A stretch of 14,718 nt of DNA from UBA10427 sp003500135 (GCA_963966275.1 CAWZYQ010000099.1:1-14718); one strand, 5' to 3'. Numbered from the stretch's first letter, positions 6,837 to 14,606 are shown. Made by a program: numbers and translations. The notes: generated by a model from the letters alone, not told the origin.

Positions 6837-8135
6837 ATGGCAAAATGGACATGTGTATTCGTATTACTATTTTCAGGGTTATTTAGCTGTGGTGAAAAAG
6901 AAGATATCCAATCTTCACGGGGTTCAATAGAAATTTATCTCACCGATGCGCCGGCAGCGTTTGATGAAGTGAATATTGATCTAAGGAACGTATTGATCAA
7001 TTTTACAGATAGTGAAAATTCAGGTTGGCAATCATTGGATGAGGTAGAAGCTGGTCAAATCGATTTGCTAAACCTTTATGGAGGAATCGAAAAGTTTCTT
7101 GGCAGTAGCTTGATTGAATCGGAAAAGATCACGGGGTTTATGCTCGTGCTCGGAAATGATAACTACCTCGTTAAAGAAGGAATGGAATACCCTCTTTTTG
7201 CTCCGGGGGCCCAGCAATCAGGTCTGAAAATCATGTTGAATAAACCCACAGCAATTTCACAGGACTTTGAATACATATTGGATTTTGATGCCATGGCCTC
7301 AATCCAATACGATCAACAAAACGATCAGTACAAGCTAATACCCGTACTAAGGGCATTTGAAAGAGGTAGTGGAGGTTCACTTCGCGGAACAATACTGCAA
7401 AAAGATGTTTTCACATATGTGAGCATTATCAAAGGCGCTGACACAATTAATACGATCACCAATAGTGATGGATACTTTTTCATGGGTGGCTTGGCTGCGG
7501 GTAACTATGTCCTTTCGGTATCCCCTGACCGGAAATATCAAAAGTTGATGCTTGATGACATCAATATTACAGCAGGGAACAATATCGATTTGGGTGTAAT
7601 TTCATTATCAGAAAAGCCCAATACTGGAACGATAGCCGGCAAAATTGTACCTGCAAGTGTTTCAACAACTATTTTACTAGCCAATGACCTGGATACCATA
7701 AATACCATCAACGGACAAAATGGTGATTTCCTATTTGAGCAAATAGAGCCTGGCATTTATGATCTTTTGATAATTCCGGAAGTCAACAGCAATTACGAAA
7801 ATAAAATCATCTCCGAAGTAGAAGTAATTGCCGGTGACACAACTGATCTTGGCGTGATACAAATTAACAAACTGAATAGAACCGGGCAATTAATAGGAAA
7901 GGTGGCGCCTGCCAGCGTTGATACTCGTGTCGCTGCTATTTTAGATTCGGATACTACATTTACAACTACGCAAAACAACGGCGATTTTTATTTTGAACAA
8001 TTGGAGGAAGGTAGTTACACCCTTTGGTTTGATCCGATAGAGCCTACCGATTATCTTGAAGGGTTTTTATATGATGTGAAAGTAAATGAAGGAAAGACCA
8101 CAGATATTGGGAACATAAAACTCAGTAAAAAATAA
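6837..8135 (+). CDS. DUF4382 lipoprotein with three carboxypeptidase-regulatory-like repeats
   Basis: A 432-aa lipoprotein. A short hydrophobic signal (CVFVLLFSGLFSC) ends in the lipobox LFSC, so Cys18 should be lipidated. Residues about 27-173 match DUF4382, opening with GSIEIYLTDAPAAFDEVNID. Three tandem beta-sandwich repeats follow at about 179-258, 262-345 and 348-430. Each starts with a strand such as G-x-I-x-G-K-I/V, has N-x-D-G-x-F-x-F or N-G-D-F-x-F-E-Q in the middle, then E-P/E-G-x-Y, and ends in T-D-L/I-G-x-I. These are carboxypeptidase-regulatory-like folds, usually structural or binding modules on the cell surface. No catalytic residues or ligand are evident. It follows DUF1015 by 10 nt and precedes the glycosylase by 17 nt, so it is probably in the same transcript. 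Confidence 0.88.
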   Translation: MAKWTCVFVLLFSGLFSCGEKEDIQSSRGSIEIYLTDAPAAFDEVNIDLRNVLINFTDSENSGWQSLDEVEAGQIDLLNLYGGIEKFLGSSLIESEKITGFMLVLGNDNYLVKEGMEYPLFAPGAQQSGLKIMLNKPTAISQDFEYILDFDAMASIQYDQQNDQYKLIPVLRAFERGSGGSLRGTILQKDVFTYVSIIKGADTINTITNSDGYFFMGGLAAGNYVLSVSPDRKYQKLMLDDINITAGNNIDLGVISLSEKPNTGTIAGKIVPASVSTTILLANDLDTINTINGQNGDFLFEQIEPGIYDLLIIPEVNSNYENKIISEVEVIAGDTTDLGVIQINKLNRTGQLIGKVAPASVDTRVAAILDSDTTFTTTQNNGDFYFEQLEEGSYTLWFDPIEPTDYLEGFLYDVKVNEGKTTDIGNIKLSKK

Positions 8136-8152
8136 TTACCCTTATCAGGTCA

Positions 8153-8851
8153 ATGAAAAACACATGGGCAGCCTTTTACCTGGATTTTTACCGGAATATA
8201 CATATTCCGCAACCTGCCGATGCTAAGGTGAAAATATTAACTCCATTTCGAAATCAGGAGGTGTATTCGATAATGGACCATTTCTACCACAAGTATTACA
8301 ACGATTGCCGTCCCAGAATAATGCTGGTCGGGATCAATCCGGGTCGTTTCGGCGCCGGAATAACAGGAGTCCCCTTTACTGATCCCATCCGTTTGAAAAA
8401 AGACTGTGGTATCGATCACACCTTTGAACAAAAACCGGAGTTGTCCTCCGTATTTATGTATGAACTAATAAATGCAATGGGAGGGCCGGATGCTTTTTAC
8501 CGTAAATTTATTTTTACCTCTACTTCACCCGTTGGCTACGTCAAAAGTGGGAAAAACTATAATTACTACGATGATGAACTCTTAAAATCAAGTCAGGAAC
8601 CACTCATCCAATCTTTTTTATCGAAACAAATTCAATTAGCAGGGGTTAAGCAAATAGCCCTTAGCATAGGTAAAGGCAAAAACTACCAATATCTCAATAG
8701 GTTAAATAAAAGCAAAAAATGGTGGATTACGCTCGATCATCTGCCACATCCCCGATGGGTTTTGCAATACCAGTCAGCAACAAAAGACCATTGGCTACAA
8801 CATATAAAGGATAAATTGAATCGCGCATTAAATGAAGTGGGCCAGGTGTAA
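8153..8851 (+). CDS. SMUG2-like uracil-DNA glycosylase family protein (DUF4918)
   Basis: A 232-aa member of the uracil-DNA glycosylase superfamily. Motif I is IMLVGINPGRFGAGITGVPF (56-75), with Asn62 in the place of the SMUG-type GMNPGPFGM asparagine. Motif II is HLPHPRWVL (196-204), with His199 in the place of the HPS/HPSP histidine. This combination fits the SMUG2 subfamily described from Pedobacter and listed as DUF4918. Such enzymes remove uracil and related deaminated bases from DNA, starting base-excision repair in the cytoplasm. The protein is full length with no signal peptide. It sits 17 nt after the lipoprotein gene at the end of the serine cluster; there is no obvious functional tie, so the linkage may be only transcriptional. 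Confidence 0.87.
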   Translation: MKNTWAAFYLDFYRNIHIPQPADAKVKILTPFRNQEVYSIMDHFYHKYYNDCRPRIMLVGINPGRFGAGITGVPFTDPIRLKKDCGIDHTFEQKPELSSVFMYELINAMGGPDAFYRKFIFTSTSPVGYVKSGKNYNYYDDELLKSSQEPLIQSFLSKQIQLAGVKQIALSIGKGKNYQYLNRLNKSKKWWITLDHLPHPRWVLQYQSATKDHWLQHIKDKLNRALNEVGQV

Positions 8852-8874
8852 GCCTAAACCATTGGCTAACCATG

Positions 8875-8882
8875 TAATTTTG
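8875..8882 (+). promoter_or_regulatory. Probable -7 promoter element (TAATTTTG)
   Basis: TAATTTTG is a full match to the Bacteroidota TAnnTTTG element, 23 nt before the ATG of the iron-sulfur gene. The nearest TTG upstream (8862-8864) is only 10 nt away, too close for a normal -33 box, so the site is only half supported. Confidence 0.4.
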
Positions 8883-8905
8883 CACAACCTAACCCCATTA
8901 ACAGT

Positions 8906-9310
8906 ATGAAAGATGTAACCAAAAAATATTCCAACGGCGAAGTGACGGTTCTTTGGAAACCGGGCCTGTGCATTCACTCGGAAATTTGCTTTAAAGGGCT
9001 TCCCAATGTTTTCAAACCAAAAGAAAGGCCCTGGATACAAATGGATGGGGCAGACCCACAAACCATAACCGATCAGGTAATGCAATGTCCTTCCGGAGCG
9101 CTCAGCATGAAAGAAAATCAGGAAGAAAATAATGGTAGTGCATTGAGTATCCAGGTGATGGAAGGCGGGCCTCTGTTGGTGAAAGGCGAGGTCACGATTC
9201 AGACTGGGTCCGGAAAGATGCAGAAAAAGAATCCTGCGCTTTGCCGCTGTGGAGCCTCATCAAATAAGCCATTTTGTGATGGCGCTCACACCAAAATTGG
9301 ATTTAAGTAA
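8906..9310 (+). CDS. Two-domain Fe-S protein: mono-cluster ferredoxin-like plus CDGSH domain
   Basis: A 134-aa cytoplasmic protein with two iron-sulfur modules. Residues about 3-68 match the divergent 4Fe-4S mono-cluster (YjdI/Fer4_19) domain: Cys22 and Cys28 in KPGLCIHSEICFKGLP, and Cys61 in MQCPSGAL. Residues about 86-134 carry a CDGSH (mitoNEET-like) domain: CRCGASSNKPFCDGAHTKIG, where Cys113, Cys115, Cys124 and His128 are the expected 3Cys-1His ligands of a 2Fe-2S cluster. The two domains often occur together in bacteria. A redox or cluster-handling role is likely but the partner is unknown. The gene has its own probable -7 element and is followed directly by a terminator hairpin, so it looks monocistronic. 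Confidence 0.9.
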   Translation: MKDVTKKYSNGEVTVLWKPGLCIHSEICFKGLPNVFKPKERPWIQMDGADPQTITDQVMQCPSGALSMKENQEENNGSALSIQVMEGGPLLVKGEVTIQTGSGKMQKKNPALCRCGASSNKPFCDGAHTKIGFK

Positions 9311-9342
9311 AGCAAACCGACCATTTGCCGGTTCGCTTTTAT
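9309..9342 (+). terminator. Rho-independent terminator after the Fe-S gene
   Basis: AAAGCAAACCG (9309-9319) pairs with CGGTTCGCTTT (9329-9339), with one A/C mismatch and a 9-nt loop; a run of T follows (9337-9340). It begins inside the stop codon and lies between convergent genes, so it may also stop creD transcription from the other side. Confidence 0.75.
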
Positions 9343-9357
9343 AGTTACACAGCGGTA

Positions 9358-10680
9358 TTAAGTAGTTTTGAGCTGGTACCATTTAATATTTCGCGTCAGG
9401 TACATAGCGCCGGCTAAAATGATAAATAGTCCCAGGCTTCCTGCCAGAAGGGCATAGTCTTCGAGCTGGATGACGACAAAAACAAAAGCATAGAAAAAAG
9501 CCAATCCCAATCCCGACAACAGAGCTGGTTTCCACGAACTGAATATAGATTTTGAGTAGGTTGAAATAAGTAAAACCGTAGCCAGGCCAGACAGGGCGTA
9601 CGCAGCATTGAACCCCCAATGCTCAGCCAGGGAAAGAAGCAAAATGTAAAATATACACAGCGCCAGCCCGATCAGCACATACTGAATAGGGTGGACCTTT
9701 AACCGCATCATAACTTCCGATAAAAAGAATGCCAGGAATGTCAGTGCAATAATGAGTAAGGCATATTTGGCGCTTCGTTCTGACTTCTGGTAGTGATCGT
9801 TCATTTGGATAAGTTCTACACCAAAATAATAAGGCTCAAACTGACTGGGTAAGCTATTCCAGGCCTCGGGAATGTTTCGGTTGTATTCCAATATATTCCA
9901 TTGAGCTGAAAAACCCTTGTCTTCGATCTCGGGGCTTTCGGGTGAAAAACTACCGATAAACCGTGGGTCACCCCATTGGCCCTGTGAATGAAGCTGTGTG
10001 TTTTTTGCAATGGGTGAAAACTGGATTGACTGGCTTCCCTTGACATTCAGTTTAATATTGAAAGTAATCGTTTTTAAGTCTTTCAAATTATTTTCACTGA
10101 AAGGCCGCGCTATGATGGCATTTAACCCGAATTCATTGTGTGTTGAGGGCTTCATTTCATGCCGAACGCCATTGATCTTGCATGCCACTTCATCTTCAAT
10201 TCCTCTGATGTCACTTATTTCAAAAGCTACATGGGCGTCGTTCCAGAGAATTTCTTCCAGGTTATATCCCTGGGGCACATTTATTTCGGGTTTTTCAAAA
10301 TGGCCATTCAGGTCATTTTTACTGTGATATACCAAAAATTTAAAAATACCTATGTGCCTTTCTTCGGGCAATAGTTGATTGTCAATCCTCAACTCCTGGG
10401 GCGCAACTTTATAATACTTTTTGTAAACATGTTTTTTATTTTCCTTGTCATAATAAGATGCCAGGTAGGGAATACTCAACACAGGGCCAATGATCTTTTG
10501 ATCCGCCGACCAGGTTTGGCTGATCTCGCGAAATACTTCATTCTGACGGTATTGTCTTTCGGATATCAGTGAGGTGATCATACCTTTAGGGATCAGTAAA
10601 AGAAGAATGATCACTGTAACGATTACCATTTTGATGGTGATGGCATTTCGTTGTAGGAAAGTAGGATGTTCGTTTTGCAT
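9358..10680 (-). CDS. creD: Inner-membrane protein CreD
   Basis: A 440-aa membrane protein close to the usual CreD length. A single N-terminal membrane segment lies at about 16-33 (TIKMVIVTVIILLLLIP), followed by the family block ERQYRQNEVFREISQTWSAD and GPVLSIPYLASY. A large beta-rich extracytoplasmic domain follows (about 45-295), then about five C-terminal membrane segments (roughly 306-322, 332-350, 358-375, 386-405, 410-428). CreD was named from the E. coli creABCD locus and is tied to envelope stress and, in some species, beta-lactam response; its biochemical function is unknown. Here there is no CreBC two-component pair; the gene instead follows a small winged-helix regulator, 43 nt away. 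A palindrome overlapping a TAACTTTG -7 element precedes it. Confidence 0.92.
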   Translation of the reverse strand: MQNEHPTFLQRNAITIKMVIVTVIILLLLIPKGMITSLISERQYRQNEVFREISQTWSADQKIIGPVLSIPYLASYYDKENKKHVYKKYYKVAPQELRIDNQLLPEERHIGIFKFLVYHSKNDLNGHFEKPEINVPQGYNLEEILWNDAHVAFEISDIRGIEDEVACKINGVRHEMKPSTHNEFGLNAIIARPFSENNLKDLKTITFNIKLNVKGSQSIQFSPIAKNTQLHSQGQWGDPRFIGSFSPESPEIEDKGFSAQWNILEYNRNIPEAWNSLPSQFEPYYFGVELIQMNDHYQKSERSAKYALLIIALTFLAFFLSEVMMRLKVHPIQYVLIGLALCIFYILLLSLAEHWGFNAAYALSGLATVLLISTYSKSIFSSWKPALLSGLGLAFFYAFVFVVIQLEDYALLAGSLGLFIILAGAMYLTRNIKWYQLKTT

Positions 10681-10690
10681 AATTCAAAGA

Positions 10691-10709
10691 GCTTTGTATT
10701 TCAAAGTTA
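10691..10709 (-). promoter_or_regulatory. creD promoter element with candidate operator palindrome
   Basis: GCTTTG (10691-10696), TATTT, CAAAGT (10702-10707) form an inverted repeat with one end mismatch. On the minus strand TAACTTTG (10702-10709) matches the -7 element TAnnTTTG and shares its TTTG with one half-site, 21 nt before the creD ATG. No clear -33 TTG was seen. A near-identical dyad lies at 11650-11666. Confidence 0.6.
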
Positions 10710-10723
10710 ATATTTAAAAAAAA

Positions 10724-11023
10724 CTAATGATTTCCTGCTATAAGTTTTTCCAGCGCTTCCAGGTGATTCCTGAATGCCTTTTTTCCCATTTTTGTGGCCC
10801 GGTAGGTTGTATTGGGCTTTCTACCGACAAATTTTTTCTCCACTTCAACATATTGCTTTTTCTCCAGCGCTTTAAGATGACTGGCTAGGTTACCATCGGT
10901 CAATTCCAGCGCCGATTTCAGGTCATTGAACGTGATGGATTCTTCCGTCATCAGAACTGACATAATCCCCAACCGGATCCGGTTTTCAAATGCCTTATCA
11001 AGTTGTTTGATTACTTCTTTCAC
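10724..11023 (-). CDS. Small winged-helix (ArsR/MarR-like, HTH_34 type) transcriptional regulator
   Basis: A 99-aa DNA-binding protein. I place the start at the GTG at 11021-11023, which overlaps the stop of the preceding gene as GTGA; a longer frame to 11158 only reads through the neighbour out of phase. The recognition region is ESITFNDLKSALELTDGNLASHLKALEKKQYV (about 28-59), followed by a wing VEKKFVGRKPNTTYRATKMGKKAF (61-84). This layout matches the one-domain winged-helix family that often accompanies CreD or polytopic membrane proteins in Bacteroidota. There is no ligand domain and no cysteine, so signal input may come from the co-encoded membrane protein (inference). Paired palindromes in front of both transcription units are the likely targets, implying autorepression. 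Confidence 0.88.
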   Translation of the reverse strand: MKEVIKQLDKAFENRIRLGIMSVLMTEESITFNDLKSALELTDGNLASHLKALEKKQYVEVEKKFVGRKPNTTYRATKMGKKAFRNHLEALEKLIAGNH

Positions 11024-11640
11024 CGTTCGTATTTTAAATACATGGCAGCGCCATATATAATATGCATCACACCGAAGCCCAGGGCCCAGAATACAATACC
11101 ATATCCGGGGTAAATGGCGCTGGTCAATCCGATTAGGGTTTGTACAGCCCCCAGCCATTTTATTTCTTTAAGGGTAAAATTGCCCGCGCCAAAAAGGGCC
11201 ACGCCGTAAAAGATTAAAGTAAGAGGAGCTACTGTACCATAATACGCCCTGGAGATCATGATCAATATCAAAAGTCCGCCGATGACCATTGGAAAGCTAA
11301 AGTTGATCAAAACACGTCTTGTACTTCTGTCCCATAGTTTTCTGCCCTGTGCCCTGGCTTTCTGCCTGGAAAATAAATACCCTGTCAGTACTGAGGCTAC
11401 TAACACTGCGAGCGCAATAATGATCAAATGAATCAGCGTTTGATTTTCCAACACATAGGCCTCGCGATATTTGAGTATGGTATTTTCCAGATATACGATC
11501 CGGTATCCCAGATATGATCCGATTAAAGCATAAATCCCGGCCAGAATGCCAGATATGCCACTTAATGATGAAAACCTTACCGATCGCTCCATCATTTGGC
11601 GAATGGTCTTGATATCTTCGAGCGCTTTTGTGTTTGTCAT
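11020..11640 (-). CDS. Polytopic membrane protein of unknown function
   Basis: A 206-aa protein with a charged N-terminus (TNTKALEDIKTIRQMMERS) and about six hydrophobic segments, near residues 27-46, 68-90, 112-130, 135-153, 158-176 and 178-200. A basic loop (RQKARAQGRKLWDRSTRR, about 92-109) should face the cytoplasm. No catalytic motif is visible and I do not recognise a named family, though such proteins are commonly paired with one-domain winged-helix regulators. The stop overlaps the GTG of the regulator gene by 3 bases, so the two are translationally coupled, and the pair could form a membrane-to-DNA signalling unit; that is inference. It has the best promoter of the window, overlapped by a perfect palindrome. 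Confidence 0.82.
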   Translation of the reverse strand: MTNTKALEDIKTIRQMMERSVRFSSLSGISGILAGIYALIGSYLGYRIVYLENTILKYREAYVLENQTLIHLIIIALAVLVASVLTGYLFSRQKARAQGRKLWDRSTRRVLINFSFPMVIGGLLILIMISRAYYGTVAPLTLIFYGVALFGAGNFTLKEIKWLGAVQTLIGLTSAIYPGYGIVFWALGFGVMHIIYGAAMYLKYER

Positions 11641-11649
11641 TTTAAAAGT

Positions 11650-11691
11650 ACTTTGATATTCAAAGTAAATTTATTTTTATATACCATCCAA
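11650..11691 (-). promoter_or_regulatory. Promoter and operator of the membrane-protein / regulator / creD block
   Basis: On the minus strand TTG (11689-11691) is followed after 20 nt by TTACTTTG (11661-11668), a one-mismatch match to the Bacteroidota TTG-N-TAnnTTTG promoter. ACTTTG (11650-11655), ATATT, CAAAGT (11661-11666) is a perfect 6-bp inverted repeat that covers the -7 box, an ideal position for a repressor. The same design is repeated at 10691-10709 before creD. Confidence 0.7.
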
Positions 11692-11858
11692 TTGTAATCT
11701 TATTTTTTTTTAGATACGTGGAAGTAAGAGGATGGAGATGGTTACATACCACTGGCTATAAATGCGCCCCAATATTTTGGTTGTTCCCACTTTGTCATCA
11801 GGCTGGTTTGGGCCGCATGCAGCGCTTTTTGCACATCCATTCCTTTTTGCAGATTAGC

Positions 11859-13940
11859 TTAATCGTTTTTCATCAGCTGCTCTGTGGCATTGTCATCTAC
11901 TTTCCACAGGCTCATAACCAGTTGTGGTACACCTGCCACCTGAAAGGCACGTTGAAGGCCATAAACCCCTTCGCCTGACCTGATTTCACCTAAACCGGTT
12001 TCACAAGCACTCAAAACCACCATTTTCGTCTTCGGGAAATTCAGGTTCAATATCTCATATGAGGTCACTATGCCATTAGTTGCGCTGTTGCGCATCATGG
12101 GGTCGTAGTTCTCCATGGTTTCCCCGGCGCCGGCCATTAGCAGCCCCGACCGTAGCAGAGGGTTGTCTACCATATATTCAGGCTGAATGCCAAAGGCGGC
12201 AGCTTGTTTATTACCGGTGTCGCGTATGAAAAAACCGTGCGTTGCGACGTGAATGATATTATTGTCTTCATAAAGGCGCAAGGCAGCTTCCGTGGCTTCT
12301 CCTCCCTGCAAAAGCGTTGTATAACATCCGTTACTTTTCAAAGTGCTGTTGATGGCTCGTGTTTCATTGGCAGTGCCAGGTAGCGGGGTGATTTCCGAAT
12401 TGCCAAAGGCAGGGTTGCCAATGATCAATGCCGAATTGAGTTTTTGATCGGAACCTTGCTTCATCAGGTCCTTGTTATTGGTCAGGTGCACAATTTTATG
12501 ATCCTCGATCCGGTAGCCTGAGGTAGGTTTTTTGAAGGTAAGCGGATTGATTTGATGATAAATGCCGTCGGCCACCAGGTAGATACGATCTGCGGACCCG
12601 ATAGCTTCATCAAGTTTCTTCCAGTATACACCATATGAAATATCATCTTCAATGTAGTTTATAATGGCATTGAGATAGTATTTATAGTACTTACCATCCA
12701 TGTCATCACCATTCTTCCAGTTCACATGGTCAATAGATTCATTGGTGTGCAAAACAAGCGCCAGGTAGGAGGCGGTGTTCATATTAAGTGTGGCTTCGGG
12801 TTCAATCCGGATAAACTCCACCAGAACTTCATTACTCTTCAATTCCGTTGCAAGCAAAGTGGCGTCCGCTATTTTCTTTTGGTCGTCAATAGCGGTATTA
12901 AACAGGTCTGAATTCTCAGAAAGCTGCCGTTCGAAGTCTTCGGATTTCCGTTTCAGGCTATCTAAATTCACTTTTTGCTCGGCCAATTCTTCTTTAGACA
13001 GGCCATAATATTGCATGAGGAGCTCTTTGGTATCCACCCAATTGTGATATAGGTGCAGCAACTGGATATCGTCCGATGACAAAATCAATGACCTGATCTT
13101 ATCGGATACATTCATCAGCAGCGCTTTCGTTTGCCCCTGGTAGGTCAATACAGTTTGCAAAATAGTCTGGTCAACTTGGTCATTTTGAGCAAGTAATGCA
13201 TAATAACGGTTGAATTTTTGCCTGTTTCGCGCCCAGTATCGGCTCTTTTCAGCTTCACTCATTGCCGGCATAAAATTCTGGATATACTCCAGCTCGGCGT
13301 TTAGCACTTTTTGATACATATCCTGTGCTGCCAGGGTTTCTCCTTTGAGCCATTGTACTATAGCCTGTTGTTCAAGCGTTTCAGTGTACTCAGGATGCTG
13401 TGCCCCGTAAATGTTCTTTTTGAGCGCCAGACATTTATTCAAGGCAACGTTGGCCTGTTCATATTCACCGGTAATGCGATAATAAATGCCCGTATTTTGA
13501 AGTGAGTGGGCATAAGCCGGATGTTCATCGCCCAGCTTTTGTTCAAATACCGAAAGGGCCTCTTTCAAATTCTGTCGTGCCAGTTCATTTTTATTCATCA
13601 AAAGATAAAGGGCGGCCAGGTTATTCAAAATATGGGCATAGTCGGCATTTTTCGATTTAAGTTGTTTTCTTTTTTGTTCCAGTATATCCAGGTAAATGCT
13701 TTCCGCCTTTTGATAGTCCCCTTTTTCCTGGTGCATAAATGCCAGGTTTGCCATCATTCTCTGGTAGTTATTAGATTTTTCGCGCATGACCTTCGAGTTT
13801 TCAGCCAAAGTCAGTGCAGCGTTATAGTAGGTTTCGGCATCGGTATGATTGCCCAGGGTTTGCCGTAGCATGGCCCGGTTGTTCTGCGTGATGATCCCGC
13901 CACTTTCGTGCTCATTGAGTTCGAATATTTGGCCGGCCAC
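11859..13940 (-). CDS. Main open segment of the TPR-CHAT gene (TPR repeats and CHAT core)
   Basis: The longest piece between stops, 693 aa if started at the GTG at 13938-13940, though the segment is open from 13958. It includes TPR units (first about 350 bp to 900 bp of the segment), a helical linker with coiled-coil character (EELAEQKVNLDSLKRKSEDFERQL) and the CHAT domain with His568 and Cys646 (segment numbering). It lacks the signal peptide and the last 38 residues of the domain. Listed because gene callers will report it as a separate gene; I regard it as part of the interrupted gene. Confidence 0.6.
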   Translation of the reverse strand: MAGQIFELNEHESGGIITQNNRAMLRQTLGNHTDAETYYNAALTLAENSKVMREKSNNYQRMMANLAFMHQEKGDYQKAESIYLDILEQKRKQLKSKNADYAHILNNLAALYLLMNKNELARQNLKEALSVFEQKLGDEHPAYAHSLQNTGIYYRITGEYEQANVALNKCLALKKNIYGAQHPEYTETLEQQAIVQWLKGETLAAQDMYQKVLNAELEYIQNFMPAMSEAEKSRYWARNRQKFNRYYALLAQNDQVDQTILQTVLTYQGQTKALLMNVSDKIRSLILSSDDIQLLHLYHNWVDTKELLMQYYGLSKEELAEQKVNLDSLKRKSEDFERQLSENSDLFNTAIDDQKKIADATLLATELKSNEVLVEFIRIEPEATLNMNTASYLALVLHTNESIDHVNWKNGDDMDGKYYKYYLNAIINYIEDDISYGVYWKKLDEAIGSADRIYLVADGIYHQINPLTFKKPTSGYRIEDHKIVHLTNNKDLMKQGSDQKLNSALIIGNPAFGNSEITPLPGTANETRAINSTLKSNGCYTTLLQGGEATEAALRLYEDNNIIHVATHGFFIRDTGNKQAAAFGIQPEYMVDNPLLRSGLLMAGAGETMENYDPMMRNSATNGIVTSYEILNLNFPKTKMVVLSACETGLGEIRSGEGVYGLQRAFQVAGVPQLVMSLWKVDDNATEQLMKND

Positions 13941-14171
13941 ACTGAGTTCATTCCTGGCTTAGAGGTATTGCCCCTGGTCTTTGTAGAGTACACCCAGGTT
14001 ATTGTGCGATACGGCGGTAGCGTTGTGCTGATCTCCTAAGTACAATTGACGCAAAGTAAGCGCTTCCCGTGTAAATTCATTGGCTTTCTGAAAACGTCCC
14101 ATAGCATGGTACAATAAACCCAGGTTGGCCACCACTCTGAAATAACGTTCATCATTTGTGATACCGGCTTC

Positions 14172-14576
14172 TTAATAAAGCTTCATGGAAACGATAAAAG
14201 AGTTTTCGGACCATTTGAATTTATTCATTTTGTATGCAATTTCACCGGCTTCGTTTAAGTCGGCTGCACGTTGTTCCATCGTTGCTTCTTCCTGGTCGTC
14301 CAGGAAACGAAGTGTTTTGTCCATTAATGAGTAAGCTTTTTGCAGTTTTTCCTGTTCCCCAAACTGTACGGCATTATCAGCAAACGAAATAGCGAAAGCA
14401 TACATGGTGGTATCCAGTTCATTTTTTGATTCGGTAAATTCTTCTTTCGCCAGCTTAGAAACTTTTTGCCCGGCTTGTTTTAGCTTTTCTTTAAGTTTAC
14501 CGCCAAACTGGGTTTGGACCAATGCCGGCAGGCACATAATGATCATAACATTCAGGACGATTCGGTAGTTTACCAT
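14172..14576 (-). CDS. N-terminal open segment of the TPR-CHAT gene (signal peptide and first helices)
   Basis: A 134-aa piece from the ATG at 14574-14576 to the first in-frame TAA. It starts with a signal peptide (hydrophobic NVMIIMCLPALV, likely cleavage near the TQ-F region), then a basic helix (KLKEKLKQAGQKVSKLAKEEF) and helical pairs that read as the first TPR units. It ends SFIVSMKLY just before the stop; the next codons in phase (EAGITNDERYFRVVANLGLL) continue the TPR pattern, so this is not a separate protein by design. Confidence 0.55.
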   Translation of the reverse strand: MVNYRIVLNVMIIMCLPALVQTQFGGKLKEKLKQAGQKVSKLAKEEFTESKNELDTTMYAFAISFADNAVQFGEQEKLQKAYSLMDKTLRFLDDQEEATMEQRAADLNEAGEIAYKMNKFKWSENSFIVSMKLY

Positions 14577-14606
14577 GGGCTTAGGACTTTGGGTTAAACT
14601 ATGCCT

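Larger units (their letters stand above)
11742..14576 (-). pseudogene. Secreted TPR-CHAT (caspase-like) protein gene with three in-frame TAA codons
   Basis: One uninterrupted reading phase from the ATG at 14576 to the TAA at 11742-11744 would encode 944 codons. It is cut by TAA at codon 135 (14172-14174), codon 206 (13959-13961) and codon 906 (11859-11861), with no frameshift. The N-terminus has a signal peptide (MIIMCLPALVQTQFG region). Codons about 90-430 hold TPR repeats, for example MANLAFMHQEKGDYQKAESIY and NNLAALYLLMNKNELARQNL. The C-terminal third is a CHAT domain, with His780 in HVATHGFF and Cys858 in LSACETGLGE as the expected caspase-like dyad. After the third TAA, ANLQKGMDVQKALHAAQ and PKYWGAFIASGM are the normal end of a CHAT domain. 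The family is thought to bind peptides and cleave proteins; the target is unknown. As sequenced no full product is made unless the stops are read through. Confidence 0.88.

Noticed and set aside
11024..11158. N-terminal extension of the winged-helix protein to 144 aa
   Set aside because: This part overlaps the conserved end of the membrane-protein gene in another phase and is rich in Cys, Arg and Pro; the GTG overlapping the upstream stop gives the normal 99-aa length.
11742..11861. Frameshift at the end of the CHAT gene
   Set aside because: The missing C-terminal residues lie in the same phase after the TAA, so the interruption is a nonsense codon, not a shift.
11742..14576. CHAT protease as part of a defence system (Craspase-like or gasdermin-activating)
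   Set aside because: The protein has a signal peptide, and no gasdermin, CRISPR effector or array is near; TPR-CHAT proteins of this secreted type are common in Bacteroidota outside defence loci.
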